From positions 62,001 through 126,000 of the forward strand of contig NZ_VSMB01000007.1 of NCBI RefSeq assembly GCF_009805705.1: a stretch of DNA of 64,000 nt. Direction: 5' to 3'. Of this stretch, positions 8,666 through 16,689 are shown in pieces. The notes beneath the pieces were generated by a model. That model saw only the letters and a program-made list of their open reading frames with translations. It ran no database searches and was not told the DNA's origin. The DNA is from Ruania rhizosphaerae. Lineage in GTDB: Bacteria; Actinomycetota; Actinomycetes; Actinomycetales; Beutenbergiaceae. Made by a program: the position numbers and the translations under genes. Every line of letters begins with the position of its first letter. Position 1 is the stretch's first letter.

Positions 8666-8947
8666 TCACTTCTTGCGGCGACTCAACGAGAGGCCAACGA
8701 TCGCAAGGACCGCCGCCGCTGCTGCACCGGCGATACCGATGGCCTTGGGGTCGCCGCTCTTGAGTCCCTCGACGAAGGACGTCACTCCGGCCTGGGCCTT
8801 CTCCTTGGCCTCCTGCGCCTGGCGTCGCGGGTCGACCCGTTGCGAGAGCTGGTCGACGGTGTGGGTCAGCTCCTCGCGGGTGGCAGCCAGGTCGGCTTCG
8901 ATCTCCGCTGCGGTGCGCTTGCGCTTCTGCTCGCTCTCGCCGCTCAC
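8666..8947 (-). CDS. DUF3618 family protein
   Basis: A 93-residue protein. Residues ~10-50 (TAAEIEADLAATREELTHTV, then DQLSQRVDP) form the amphipathic DUF3618 motif. A C-terminal hydrophobic helix (IGIAGAAAAAVLAIVGLSL) with an SRRKK tail follows. These proteins pair with holin-like membrane proteins in Actinobacteria. GTG 8947 overlaps the stop of the upstream holin-like gene by 4 bases (GTGA), so the two are coupled. Function unknown; a membrane-associated stress role is speculation. Confidence 0.82.
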   Translation of the reverse strand: MSGESEQKRKRTAAEIEADLAATREELTHTVDQLSQRVDPRRQAQEAKEKAQAGVTSFVEGLKSGDPKAIGIAGAAAAAVLAIVGLSLSRRKK

Positions 8948-9354
8948 TTGCCCACTCCCTGCTTGATCGCCTCGACGTCCTTCATCACGCTTTCCTTGGG
9001 CTGCGGGGTGGGGCCCTTCGCGATCTGCGTCTTGCCCAGTAGTGCGAGGATCGCTGCGATCACTAGCAGAGCGCCCGCCACGATCAGCGCCGCCGCCCAC
9101 TCCGGTAGTGCAGTGCCAGCGAGAGCGAAGTAGGCAGTGAAGAGCAGCCACCCGAAGCCGAACAGGCCGAACACGGCCGCCCCGGCGAACAGGACCGCCC
9201 CGGCACGCACGGACTTGCCCTTCTCTGCAATCTGAGCCTGCACCAGCTGCAACTCGTCGCGGATCAGCCTGGAGAAGGTCTCCGAGAGCCTCCCGACGAG
9301 GGAACCGATGGACGGCTCTCCGGCCGCCCCTGAGGTCGTCCTGCTCTCACTCAC
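8944..9354 (-). CDS. Holin-like membrane protein (phage holin 3_6 / actinobacterial holin-X family)
   Basis: A 136-residue protein. Residues ~18-50 (IGSLVGRLSETFSRLIRDEL, then QLVQAQIAEKG) form an amphipathic helix. Two transmembrane helices follow (about AGAVLFAGAAVFGLFGFGWL and WAAALIVAGALLVIAAILAL). This architecture defines the actinobacterial holin-like family, which is chromosomal and not evidence of a prophage. No other phage genes are nearby. GTG 9354 has GAGAGGTGAG upstream. It is cotranscribed with the DUF3618 gene. Confidence 0.82.
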   Translation of the reverse strand: MSESRTTSGAAGEPSIGSLVGRLSETFSRLIRDELQLVQAQIAEKGKSVRAGAVLFAGAAVFGLFGFGWLLFTAYFALAGTALPEWAAALIVAGALLVIAAILALLGKTQIAKGPTPQPKESVMKDVEAIKQGVGK

Positions 9355-9557
9355 CGTTTCTCACCTCTCGCTTGCCTGCTGCCTGCACGCGCGACGCACT
9401 CGAGCGCTCACGCCTCTACCCAACCGTGCCGGTCACGCATCGGCAACACGCAGTCTACGGATGAACCGGGGTGCTGGGGGCTGGGCGCGGTACGCGAGGG
9501 GTACTTCACGCGGTCCGTGCCTGAGAATCGACAGGATCTGGCCGGGGTGGCCCGACC

Positions 9558-10832
9558 TCAGGGGCGCGTGACTGAACCGTCCCGCCGCCTGAGGAGCGCC
9601 CACCGGTCGTGCTCGAGCGGCTTGGGTGAAGGGTGCCGAGCCGCCGCAGCCTCATCGAAGTCGATACCTAGGCCCGGTTGGTCCGACGGCACAAGCATGC
9701 CGTCGGTGGCCACCAACGTCCCAGGGAACACCTCCCGGGTAGCCTCGCTGAACCGGGTGTACTCCTGCACCCCGAAGTTCGGTGCAGTGACATCGATCGC
9801 GACGTTGGCCGCGTGGGCGAGTGGCCCGACGTCGCCGGGGCCGTGCAGCGCGGTGCGGACGCCGTAGAACTCGCACAGCCCGATGAGCTTGCGAGCGACC
9901 GTGATGCCACCCACGCAGCCGATTCTGATGCGAGCAAAGTCGATCAGTCGGCGCTGGGCGAGCGCGACGAACTTGGCTGGGTCGTTGATGAGCTCACCCA
10001 CGGCCAGTGGGACCACGGTGGCCTGCCGCAGCTCCGCGAACCACTCCAGGTCCTCGGGGGCCAGCACGTCCTCGAGGAAGAACAGGTCGTAGGGCTCGAG
10101 CTCCCGCGCGAAACGGATCGCCTGTACCGGGGTGAGTCGCTCATGGGCGTCGTGCAGTAGCTTGACCTCCGGTCCCACCGCCTCTCGCAGCCTCGCGAAC
10201 ATCTCAGGCACGATCTGGAGATATCCAGTTTCATCCCACGGAAGGTCTCGGGTGCGCTGACGCAGTCGCGCTTGCTCCGTTCCGGTCTTGCTGCCGTAGG
10301 TGTCGACCCCGGGTGCGGCAACCTGGGCCCGTACGTGCTCGAAACCCTCGGCCTGGTACGCACGCACCTGGTCGATGACCTCATCGATCTCGCTACCGTG
10401 CGCGTGTCCATAGAGCGCCGCGCCCGTGCGCACACGACCGCCGAAGAGCTCATAGAGCGGCAGGCCGGCGTCCTTACCCTTGATGTCCCACAGGGCGATG
10501 TCCACAGCACCCACGGCGTGGTTGGTCACGGACCCGTTGCGCCAGTATCCACTGAGCTGCAGCAGTTGCTGGATGTCTGTGATGTCCGCAGGGTCCCGCC
10601 CAATCAGCAGGGGACCGAGGTAGTCGTCCAGCACTGTGCGTACCGCGTGGGTTCGCTGGGGGTCCGAGACGCATCCGAGTCCGTACAGGCCCGGCTGGTT
10701 GGTCTCGATCCGGACGACGCAGTAGGGGATGCCGTTCTCCGGTGCAGTCAGGAACGTGCGCACTGCGGTGATGTGCGTGCCACGTCGACTTGGCCACGGG
10801 GCCCTCGCCAGGACCGGTGCTGCCTCGGACAT
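9558..10832 (-). CDS. Enolase-superfamily sugar-acid dehydratase, ManD/RspA type
   Basis: A 424-residue protein with the N-terminal capping domain and C-terminal barrel of the ManD family, which dehydrates D-mannonate or D-gluconate to 2-keto-3-deoxygluconate; some members are nearly inactive. Metal-ligand segments are visible: LLHDAHERL (Asp and the following His), FFLEDVLAPED (Glu) and VGELIND (Glu). ALYGHAHGSEIDEV is typical. ATG 10832 has AAGGAGAG seven bases upstream; an ATG at 10862 overlapping the upstream stop is an alternative. It is the last gene of the operon with an NAD-dependent dehydrogenase and ABC importer, which fits uronate or aldonate breakdown. The exact substrate is unknown. 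Confidence 0.85.
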   Translation of the reverse strand: MSEAAPVLARAPWPSRRGTHITAVRTFLTAPENGIPYCVVRIETNQPGLYGLGCVSDPQRTHAVRTVLDDYLGPLLIGRDPADITDIQQLLQLSGYWRNGSVTNHAVGAVDIALWDIKGKDAGLPLYELFGGRVRTGAALYGHAHGSEIDEVIDQVRAYQAEGFEHVRAQVAAPGVDTYGSKTGTEQARLRQRTRDLPWDETGYLQIVPEMFARLREAVGPEVKLLHDAHERLTPVQAIRFARELEPYDLFFLEDVLAPEDLEWFAELRQATVVPLAVGELINDPAKFVALAQRRLIDFARIRIGCVGGITVARKLIGLCEFYGVRTALHGPGDVGPLAHAANVAIDVTAPNFGVQEYTRFSEATREVFPGTLVATDGMLVPSDQPGLGIDFDEAAAARHPSPKPLEHDRWALLRRRDGSVTRP

Positions 10833-10858
10833 GTTCCGCTCTCCTTCGGTTGACGAAT

Positions 10859-11755
10859 TCATCTCGGCGCCGTGGCCGATGCTGCTTCTGCGAGATCTGG
10901 CCACATGTCGCGCCAGTCGTGCTCGGGCACGAAGCCGAGGACGTGTTCGGCCCGTCGAGTGTCGATGAGCCCCTGGGGCCCGGTCAGCGCCGTCCTGATC
11001 TGCGTGTCCGGGTGGAACTGGGCCAACAGTTCGTTCGTGTCCGTCTCGACTGTGGTGGTCGGTGCAGCGACGTTCAGTGCGTGGTAGCCATGCACCGGCA
11101 CGGTCAGGGCGCGGTGGAAGGCGCGCGCTGCATCCCGCGCGTCGAGCCAACCCCAGAGTTCCTTCGCTCCCACGCCACCGGGCTCGGCCTGGTCGAGCTG
11201 GATGCGCTGACGCAGGGTTTCCCCCGAGTTGGTGAAGGGCATGCGCAGGCACACGAGGTCCATGCCGTGGCGTCGATGCATCATCGCGGCCATGGACTCA
11301 TCGGTCTGCTTGGTCACCGCGTAGGGGTCATGCGGGCGCTGTGGGTGTCCTTCGTCCAATGGCACGTACTCCGGCGAGAACCTATGTGGTGTCCAGGCCA
11401 TGCCGTAGATCGACATGCTCGACGAGACGGCTACTCGTGTGATTCCTGCCTCAGCGGCCGCGTGCAGGGTGGCGAAGGTGGAGAGCACGTTCGTAGCCAC
11501 CATGTTCAGTGGATCCTCGTCCTGCGGGTGCGGCACCGCGGCTAAGTGCGCGACGGCGTCGCTTCCGTCCATCACCTGCTCCAGCAGGCGCTCATCGTCG
11601 GCGCCTCCCTGGCGCCATTGCAAGCAAGGGTGGCCGTTGAGTACCTCGGGGCACGCCTGACGATCGACGGCACGTACCCGTATCCCCTGCCGCAGCAGTT
11701 CCTGGGTCACGTGCAGGCCGACGTTGCCCGCCGCCCCGGTGACTACGACTCGCAT
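10859..11755 (-). CDS. NAD-dependent epimerase/dehydratase (extended SDR), possibly uronate dehydrogenase-like
   Basis: A 298-residue Rossmann protein. GAAGNVG near the N-terminus is the extended-SDR dinucleotide motif, and SSSMSIYG with YAVTKQ gives the Ser/Tyr/Lys catalytic set. The residue after Tyr differs from the YxxSK of classic uronate dehydrogenases. With a ManD-like dehydratase directly downstream, a uronate-to-aldonate oxidation step is plausible but is inference. ATG 11755 has GGAGA upstream. It overlaps or nearly abuts the dehydratase gene and follows two permease genes, so it is in the same operon. Confidence 0.78.
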   Translation of the reverse strand: MRVVVTGAAGNVGLHVTQELLRQGIRVRAVDRQACPEVLNGHPCLQWRQGGADDERLLEQVMDGSDAVAHLAAVPHPQDEDPLNMVATNVLSTFATLHAAAEAGITRVAVSSSMSIYGMAWTPHRFSPEYVPLDEGHPQRPHDPYAVTKQTDESMAAMMHRRHGMDLVCLRMPFTNSGETLRQRIQLDQAEPGGVGAKELWGWLDARDAARAFHRALTVPVHGYHALNVAAPTTTVETDTNELLAQFHPDTQIRTALTGPQGLIDTRRAEHVLGFVPEHDWRDMWPDLAEAASATAPR

Positions 11756-11786
11756 GTTTCTGTCTCCGCGTCTGTCAACGTCAGCC

Positions 11787-12653
11787 TCACTTGAGCGCAC
11801 CTCCGATCGCCCCAGCCACGATGTGCTTCTGAAGCGCCGCGTACAGCAGCACGAGTGGCGCTGCCACCATCAGCGTCGCTGCGGCCAGCTGCGCAGATTG
11901 GTTGCCGTAAGTGCCGAAGAACGCGAACAGGCCACGGCTGATCGGGAACCTCGCAGGGTCAGCCAGCACCACGGTCGCGATGATGATGTCGTTCCAGACG
12001 TTGATCGCCTGGAAGATGAAGACGGTGACCAGCACAGGCTTGGCCAGCGGCGCGATGATGGTGAACAAGTACCGGAAGTACCCGCAGCCGTCCATGCCGG
12101 CGGCCTCGTCGAGGTCTGTCGGGACCGATCGCAGGTATCCGGTGATGAGGAACGGGCCTAGTCCGAACCCGGCGGTCATGAGCAACACGTATGCGATCCG
12201 GGTGTCATACAGGCCCAGCCAGAGGATGAGCTGGAACTGGGTGACCAGAGCGTTCGGCAGGAACATCGAGATGACGAACAGTCGATACCAGGCGTCGCTC
12301 CAACGGATGTATCGGCGCGCGATCGGGAACGCAATCAGCAGGGACAGCACGACCATGACGGTTGCCGAGAGCAGCACGTAGCCAATGCTGTTCAGTACAT
12401 AGGTACTGAACCCACCCGTCTGCCACGCTTGCACGAAGCTGTCGAGAGAGACCGTACTGGCCAGCCCCGTCGGGTCAGCGAGGAACTCGTCCTGCGACTT
12501 GAAGGCGGTGTTGACCAGATAGAGGAGCGGCACCAGCCAGACCAGGGCTGTCAGCACCAGCACCACATAGGCGCCGGTGCGGCCCAGGCGGGAGCCGGTG
12601 CGCCGCCGATTGGCTCGGGCGTTGGCTCGGGCGCGGAGTTGGATCGTGGTCAC
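11787..12653 (-). CDS. Carbohydrate ABC transporter permease (MalG/UgpE type)
   Basis: A 288-residue inner-membrane permease with about six hydrophobic helices. The EAA loop reads EAAGMDGCGYFRYLFTIIAP, which contacts the ATPase. It follows the MalF-type permease with a 4-base overlap (GTGA), the usual order binding protein - MalF - MalG. No ATPase is encoded in the cluster; such importers commonly share a general MsmK-like ATPase encoded elsewhere. It probably imports an oligosaccharide or uronide released by the large extracellular protein encoded divergently. Confidence 0.92.
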   Translation of the reverse strand: MTTIQLRARANARANRRRTGSRLGRTGAYVVLVLTALVWLVPLLYLVNTAFKSQDEFLADPTGLASTVSLDSFVQAWQTGGFSTYVLNSIGYVLLSATVMVVLSLLIAFPIARRYIRWSDAWYRLFVISMFLPNALVTQFQLILWLGLYDTRIAYVLLMTAGFGLGPFLITGYLRSVPTDLDEAAGMDGCGYFRYLFTIIAPLAKPVLVTVFIFQAINVWNDIIIATVVLADPARFPISRGLFAFFGTYGNQSAQLAAATLMVAAPLVLLYAALQKHIVAGAIGGALK

Positions 12654-13654
12654 AGTTGCACCTCCCGTCGACGCAGGAATCGCAGCGCGACCATGGACAC
12701 GATGAGCACCAGGAAGAACTGCAGCATCGACAGTGCTGCCGCGTAGCCCTGCCGTGTGCTTCCTCCTCCGGAGCCGTCCCCACCGAAGGCCTCGGTGAAC
12801 ACCTCGAGCGCCAGCACCGAGGTTTCGAAGCGACCGCCAGTCAGCACATAGATCAGTTGGTACGTCTGCATCGAGCCGATGATGGCGATGAGCGTGTTGA
12901 CCGTGATCGCCGGGGCGATCATGGGCCAGGTCACGTGCCGAAAGCGGGTCCAGGCTCCGGCTCCATCACAACGTGCGGCCTCGTAGAGCTCGCCCGGGAT
13001 GGTCTGCAACCCGGCGAGCAGGATCATCATCGCGTAGCCCATGCCGGTCCACATCTGCACACCGATGACCAGGGCGAAACTGATATTCGGATCGCCGAAG
13101 AACGCGGTGCTGACGCCGAATGACTCGACGATCGACGCCGCGGGCCCGCGGTTGGGCTGGAAGAACAGTGAGAACGTCAGTGCGATGACCACGACGCCCA
13201 GCACCGTGGGCAGGAACACCAGGGACCGGACGATCGTACGGCCGCGAAGTCTGCCGTTCAGTAGCACCGCGATCCCCAGTGCGATCGCGGACTGGACGAC
13301 GGACAGGACCAGCACGAACTGCAGCGTCCGCATCAATACCCGGGCGTTGTCGTCCCACTGTCCGAGGAAAAAGCGGCGGTAGTTGTCGAGCCCGACCCAC
13401 TCCCAGGGGACGTTCGGCGTCCCCGACAGATTGGTGAGGCTGACCACTGCGATGGCGATCGCCGGTCCGAGTACGAAAACGGTGAAGATGCCGATACCCG
13501 GCACGAAGCCGACCCACGGCATGACCTTGCCTGCCCGACCTGCGCCGAGCGGGGATCGTACGACTGACGGCTTCCGCTGCTTCGTAGGTGCTCGAGGGGG
13601 CTGGTACGGGGTGGTCCCCGGAGCCAGCCCCGCCGGAGTGGACGGGTTCGACAT
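12650..13654 (-). CDS. Carbohydrate ABC transporter permease (MalF/UgpA type)
   Basis: A 334-residue permease. An N-terminal cytoplasmic extension rich in Pro/Thr precedes the first helix (WVGFVPGIGIFTVFVLGPAI). The EAA loop is YEAARCDGAGAWTRFRHVTW. A Gly/Ser-rich loop (FGGDGSGGGSTRQG) precedes the last helix. ATG 13654 is 4 bases from the stop of the binding-protein gene. It pairs with the adjacent MalG-type subunit. Substrate inferred only from context. Confidence 0.92.
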   Translation of the reverse strand: MSNPSTPAGLAPGTTPYQPPRAPTKQRKPSVVRSPLGAGRAGKVMPWVGFVPGIGIFTVFVLGPAIAIAVVSLTNLSGTPNVPWEWVGLDNYRRFFLGQWDDNARVLMRTLQFVLVLSVVQSAIALGIAVLLNGRLRGRTIVRSLVFLPTVLGVVVIALTFSLFFQPNRGPAASIVESFGVSTAFFGDPNISFALVIGVQMWTGMGYAMMILLAGLQTIPGELYEAARCDGAGAWTRFRHVTWPMIAPAITVNTLIAIIGSMQTYQLIYVLTGGRFETSVLALEVFTEAFGGDGSGGGSTRQGYAAALSMLQFFLVLIVSMVALRFLRRREVQL

Positions 13655-13658
13655 CTGC

Positions 13659-14972
13659 TCAGCTGACCCCGGCCGCTTCCAGCCCTGCGGTCCAGTCGTC
13701 GTAGATGCGTTGGGCGAGCTCATCCGGGTCGTCGAACCGGCCCATGGGCGCCAGGCCCTCGAAGTAGAAGGGTGTGTACTCCCCGGCCAGCTCGTTGCCA
13801 TGGTGGAAGGTCTCCCACTGAGGCGTCATCCGTTCCAGCTCGTCGCCCAGACCAGCCACGAACGCCGTCGACTCGACGTCCGGCTGCAACGGCAGGAAGC
13901 CGCTGGCCTCGATGAAGGCGGCATAGTTGTCGGGTCGGCTGTAGAACTCCAACCACTGGGTGGCCAGCTCGGTGTTCTCGGCGTTCGAGGGCACTGAGAA
14001 GACGAACTCCGGCTTGTACCCGAAGACGTTCTGAGCCGGGTTCTCGCTGCCTGGCAAAGGGAAGTAGCCGAACTCGAAGTCGGGCCCAGCATCCTCGATG
14101 ACCGGTGCAGTCCAGGAACCGTCCGGGAGCATGGCCGCGTTGCCGGCGGCGAACTCGGCGGGCAAGGTCTCGTAGGAGACACCGGCGAAGTTGTCCTGCG
14201 CGAGGCTGTAGAGCGCACGCAGCTTCTCCAGCACTGAGATCGCTTCGTCCTCCAGGAGTACCTCAGGGTTGGTCCAGAGGGCCTCGTCCAACTCGGCCAG
14301 GTCCGGGTAGGTGCTATGGATCAGCCCGAGGTTGGGCAGCCCCACCGGCCAGCGCTCGCTGCCGCCCAGCAGCAGCGGCGTCACGCCGGCATCCTGGAGG
14401 GTCTCGCCAGCGGCGACGAACTCGCTCCAGGTCCTGGGGACGTCGATACCGTGCTCGTCGAACAGGTCGATGTTGTAGTAGATCCCGTTGACCACGGTGG
14501 AGCCGGTGGGGACAGCCCAAGTGCTGTCCTCAATCTGCATGTCCTCGATCGTGTCGGGGAAGAACCGGTCCAGCCATTCCTGGTCCGTCAGGTCTACGTA
14601 GTTCCCGGCCTGGACGCCTTCCACGAAGGAGTGCTCAGGCACCCCCTCGATGTAGCCGGGCATTGGCTGGACGGTGTCGCCCTCGACGATGTCGGCCGCA
14701 CCGGCCGCCATCCGTGAGTTCAGAGTTGTCGTGTACTGGTCCGTCGGTACCGTGTCCAGGCGCACGGTCACGCCGGGGTTCTCTGCCTCGAAGTCCCTGT
14801 TGATCTGCTCCAGCACGGCATCGGTGGGGGCGTTGCTGTGGACCAGGATCACCAGTTCAGCGTCACTGCTGCTCTCGCCGCCATCCCCGCTGCCGCAGGC
14901 TGCCAATGTCGCAGCCGCAATGCCGGTGACCAAGAGTGCGGTCGTCCGTCGTCGTCGTCGTCCGATGATCAT
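13659..14972 (-). CDS. Extracellular solute-binding lipoprotein of carbohydrate ABC importer
   Basis: A 437-residue family 1 (type B) solute-binding protein. The signal peptide RRRRRTTALLVTGIAAATLA ends in a lipobox (LAAC) giving a lipidated Cys at about residue 25. The mature start EL-VILVHSNAPTDAV and the FEAENPGVTV segment are typical of sugar-binding proteins. ATG 14972 is chosen for its GAGGAAGAG; it is close, and an upstream in-frame start would bury the signal peptide. It is the first gene of the operon, with palindromic sites upstream that also occur at the LacI gene and the secreted protein gene. Confidence 0.9.
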   Translation of the reverse strand: MIIGRRRRRTTALLVTGIAAATLAACGSGDGGESSSDAELVILVHSNAPTDAVLEQINRDFEAENPGVTVRLDTVPTDQYTTTLNSRMAAGAADIVEGDTVQPMPGYIEGVPEHSFVEGVQAGNYVDLTDQEWLDRFFPDTIEDMQIEDSTWAVPTGSTVVNGIYYNIDLFDEHGIDVPRTWSEFVAAGETLQDAGVTPLLLGGSERWPVGLPNLGLIHSTYPDLAELDEALWTNPEVLLEDEAISVLEKLRALYSLAQDNFAGVSYETLPAEFAAGNAAMLPDGSWTAPVIEDAGPDFEFGYFPLPGSENPAQNVFGYKPEFVFSVPSNAENTELATQWLEFYSRPDNYAAFIEASGFLPLQPDVESTAFVAGLGDELERMTPQWETFHHGNELAGEYTPFYFEGLAPMGRFDDPDELAQRIYDDWTAGLEAAGVS

Positions 14973-15305
14973 CTCTTCCTCGCATTTCTGACCCCGCGGG
15001 GGATCTCCTGCCGCCATCGACGGCGTGATCATGTCGTCACCATCAGCGGCGACGGATCTGTTCACCGTGTTCATGATTGTTCACGGCGATCGTTCATAGT
15101 GTGGTCGGCGTTCAACGCGGTGTCAACCGAGCTGGCTCGGCGATACCGGACTGCGGGTTCTGAGCGAGCAGTCAGTGCGCGAGGCCGCCTGTTCGCGGCA
15201 GGGTCAGACCTGCGTGCGACCAGGGCGCGCCGGACCTGTTCATGAACAGTGGTTGTACTGATCGCGGCCGAAGTTATCGCACCGCTCAGACGCGCGGCGA
15301 CAGAG
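14973..15305 (-). promoter_or_regulatory. Promoter/operator region of the sugar-uptake operon
   Basis: A 333-base gene-free stretch. It contains GTGTTCATGATTGTTCAC (15067-15084) about 95 bases upstream of the binding-protein start, with a further CGTTCAT half-site at 15091, and a perfect 14-bp palindrome CTGTTCATGAACAG (15236-15249). These share the TTCATGAAC core found at 16390 and 16615-16640. They are candidate operators for the adjacent LacI regulator. Confidence 0.55.
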
Positions 15306-16367
15306 TCAGGCTGGCGGTGTGGCTACGGAGGCCCTGTTGACGAGCTCGACCGGGGTCATGATGGTGACCGGCGCCGCCGTCGGGTTATCGCGCCGGTACT
15401 GCAGTCGCCGCACGGCCTCCGCGCCCATCGCCTGCTTGTCCAGTCGGACAGTGGTCAACGGAGGCGCCATGACCGCTCCGAGCTCGTCGTCGCATCCCAC
15501 CACCGAGACGTCGCGTGGAACCTCCAAGCCGGCCTCGGCGAGGGCGCGCAGTACACCGGAGGCTGTCGGGTCATTCGCGCAGAACACCGCGCTGAAGTGC
15601 TGGTCCGCGTGCAGCAGGCGTCGCATGGCCTGGTAGCCACCGTCTGGGGTGAGGTCACAGGCCTCGGTGATCTGCGGCCGAAAGGGAACACCGAACTGCG
15701 CGAGTGCGTTCCGGTAGCCGACTGCCCGCAACTCCACGGTGGAAACCGCGTGCCGGATGCCGCCCTGCTGCTGTAGCGGGCCGCCCACGAAGGCGATGTC
15801 CCGGTGCCCGTACTCGAGCAGGACGGTCACCGCGAGCTCGCTGCCGTAGGCGTAGTTGGCGAGGATCGAGTCCACCGCCAGTGTCGGCAGGTAGTTGTCC
15901 ACCAGAACGAGTGGTAGCCCGGAAGAGAGCATGGAGCGAACCAGTTCGGGTGGTGCCGAGCCAGTCAGCAACGCGCTGCCGAAGCGTCGCGGCCCCTCTT
16001 CTCGCTGGGGGAGTGCTCGTGCGTCCCCGGGCAGAGCCTCGTACGTCACGCTGGCCCCAGAGCGGTGGGCTTCGGCTTGGGCGCCCTGCAAGATGTGCGC
16101 CCAGAACGGCGACATGAGTCCGCCGTCCTGGTGAGCCAGGTAGGGGAGGGAAAGCAGGAACCCGATCTCGTGGACGCGCTCGCCGCTTCGCTGGCTCCGT
16201 ACCCGGCCCGCCCGGTCGGTGGCGTATCCAGTTTCCCGGACTGCGGCCAGCACGCGATCGCGCAGGGGGCCTGCGACGTTCTCGTGCCCGTTCAGCACTC
16301 GCGAAACAGTGCCAGCCGACACCCCTGCCCGCTGCGCCACATCGCGCATCGTCACGGTCTCCACCAT
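15306..16367 (-). CDS. LacI-family transcriptional regulator
   Basis: A 353-residue repressor. The N-terminal helix-turn-helix is VTMRDVAQRAGVSAGTVSRV followed by LNGHENV, and a periplasmic-binding-like effector domain follows (for example LVLVDNYLPTLAVDSILANY and FCANDPTASGVLRAL). It probably senses a sugar or sugar acid and represses the ABC operon downstream and the divergent secreted protein gene. ATG 16367 gives MVETVTMRD; GTG 16376 is possible. A TTCATGAA palindrome lies 23 bases upstream of the start, suggesting autoregulation. Confidence 0.92.
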   Translation of the reverse strand: MVETVTMRDVAQRAGVSAGTVSRVLNGHENVAGPLRDRVLAAVRETGYATDRAGRVRSQRSGERVHEIGFLLSLPYLAHQDGGLMSPFWAHILQGAQAEAHRSGASVTYEALPGDARALPQREEGPRRFGSALLTGSAPPELVRSMLSSGLPLVLVDNYLPTLAVDSILANYAYGSELAVTVLLEYGHRDIAFVGGPLQQQGGIRHAVSTVELRAVGYRNALAQFGVPFRPQITEACDLTPDGGYQAMRRLLHADQHFSAVFCANDPTASGVLRALAEAGLEVPRDVSVVGCDDELGAVMAPPLTTVRLDKQAMGAEAVRRLQYRRDNPTAAPVTIMTPVELVNRASVATPPA

Positions 16368-16689
16368 GGGCCCCACTCATCCCGTCCGTTTCATGAACTC
16401 TTGAACGCAGGCTACCGCGCGTGCCGTGCACCGTCAGTCGACGCGACGGCGGTACGGCACCCCGTGCGACGGAGAAAACCCCGTCCGCTACGAGATTCAC
16501 GCAGCAGGAGCCGTCGCAGACGGCTTGTCCAGAGGCCGTGCGGACGCCCGTCCTCCTGAGCCGGGACCTTGACATCGCTCACTGTCCAGCACCACACTCC
16601 ACTGTACAACGGCGTCATGAACGTTCAGCAATGTTCATGATCATCTCTGATCAGTACACACGGCCCTATGGGTCGGAGGGAGCGCAAGG
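16368..16689. promoter_or_regulatory. Divergent regulatory region with TTCATGAA operators
   Basis: A 322-base gene-free region between lacI-type gene and the secreted protein gene. TTCATGAA (16390-16397) lies next to the regulator. TCATGAAC-N10-GTTCATGA (16615-16640), which contains the palindrome TGAACGTTCA (16618-16627), lies about 50 bases upstream of the secreted protein ATG. TTGACA (16569-16574) is a good plus-strand -35 hexamer; its -10 partner is unclear. Confidence 0.55.

Noticed and set aside
8666-9354. Prophage remnant suggested by a holin-like gene
   Set aside because: This holin-like/DUF3618 pair is a chromosomal family in Actinobacteria and no other phage genes are near.
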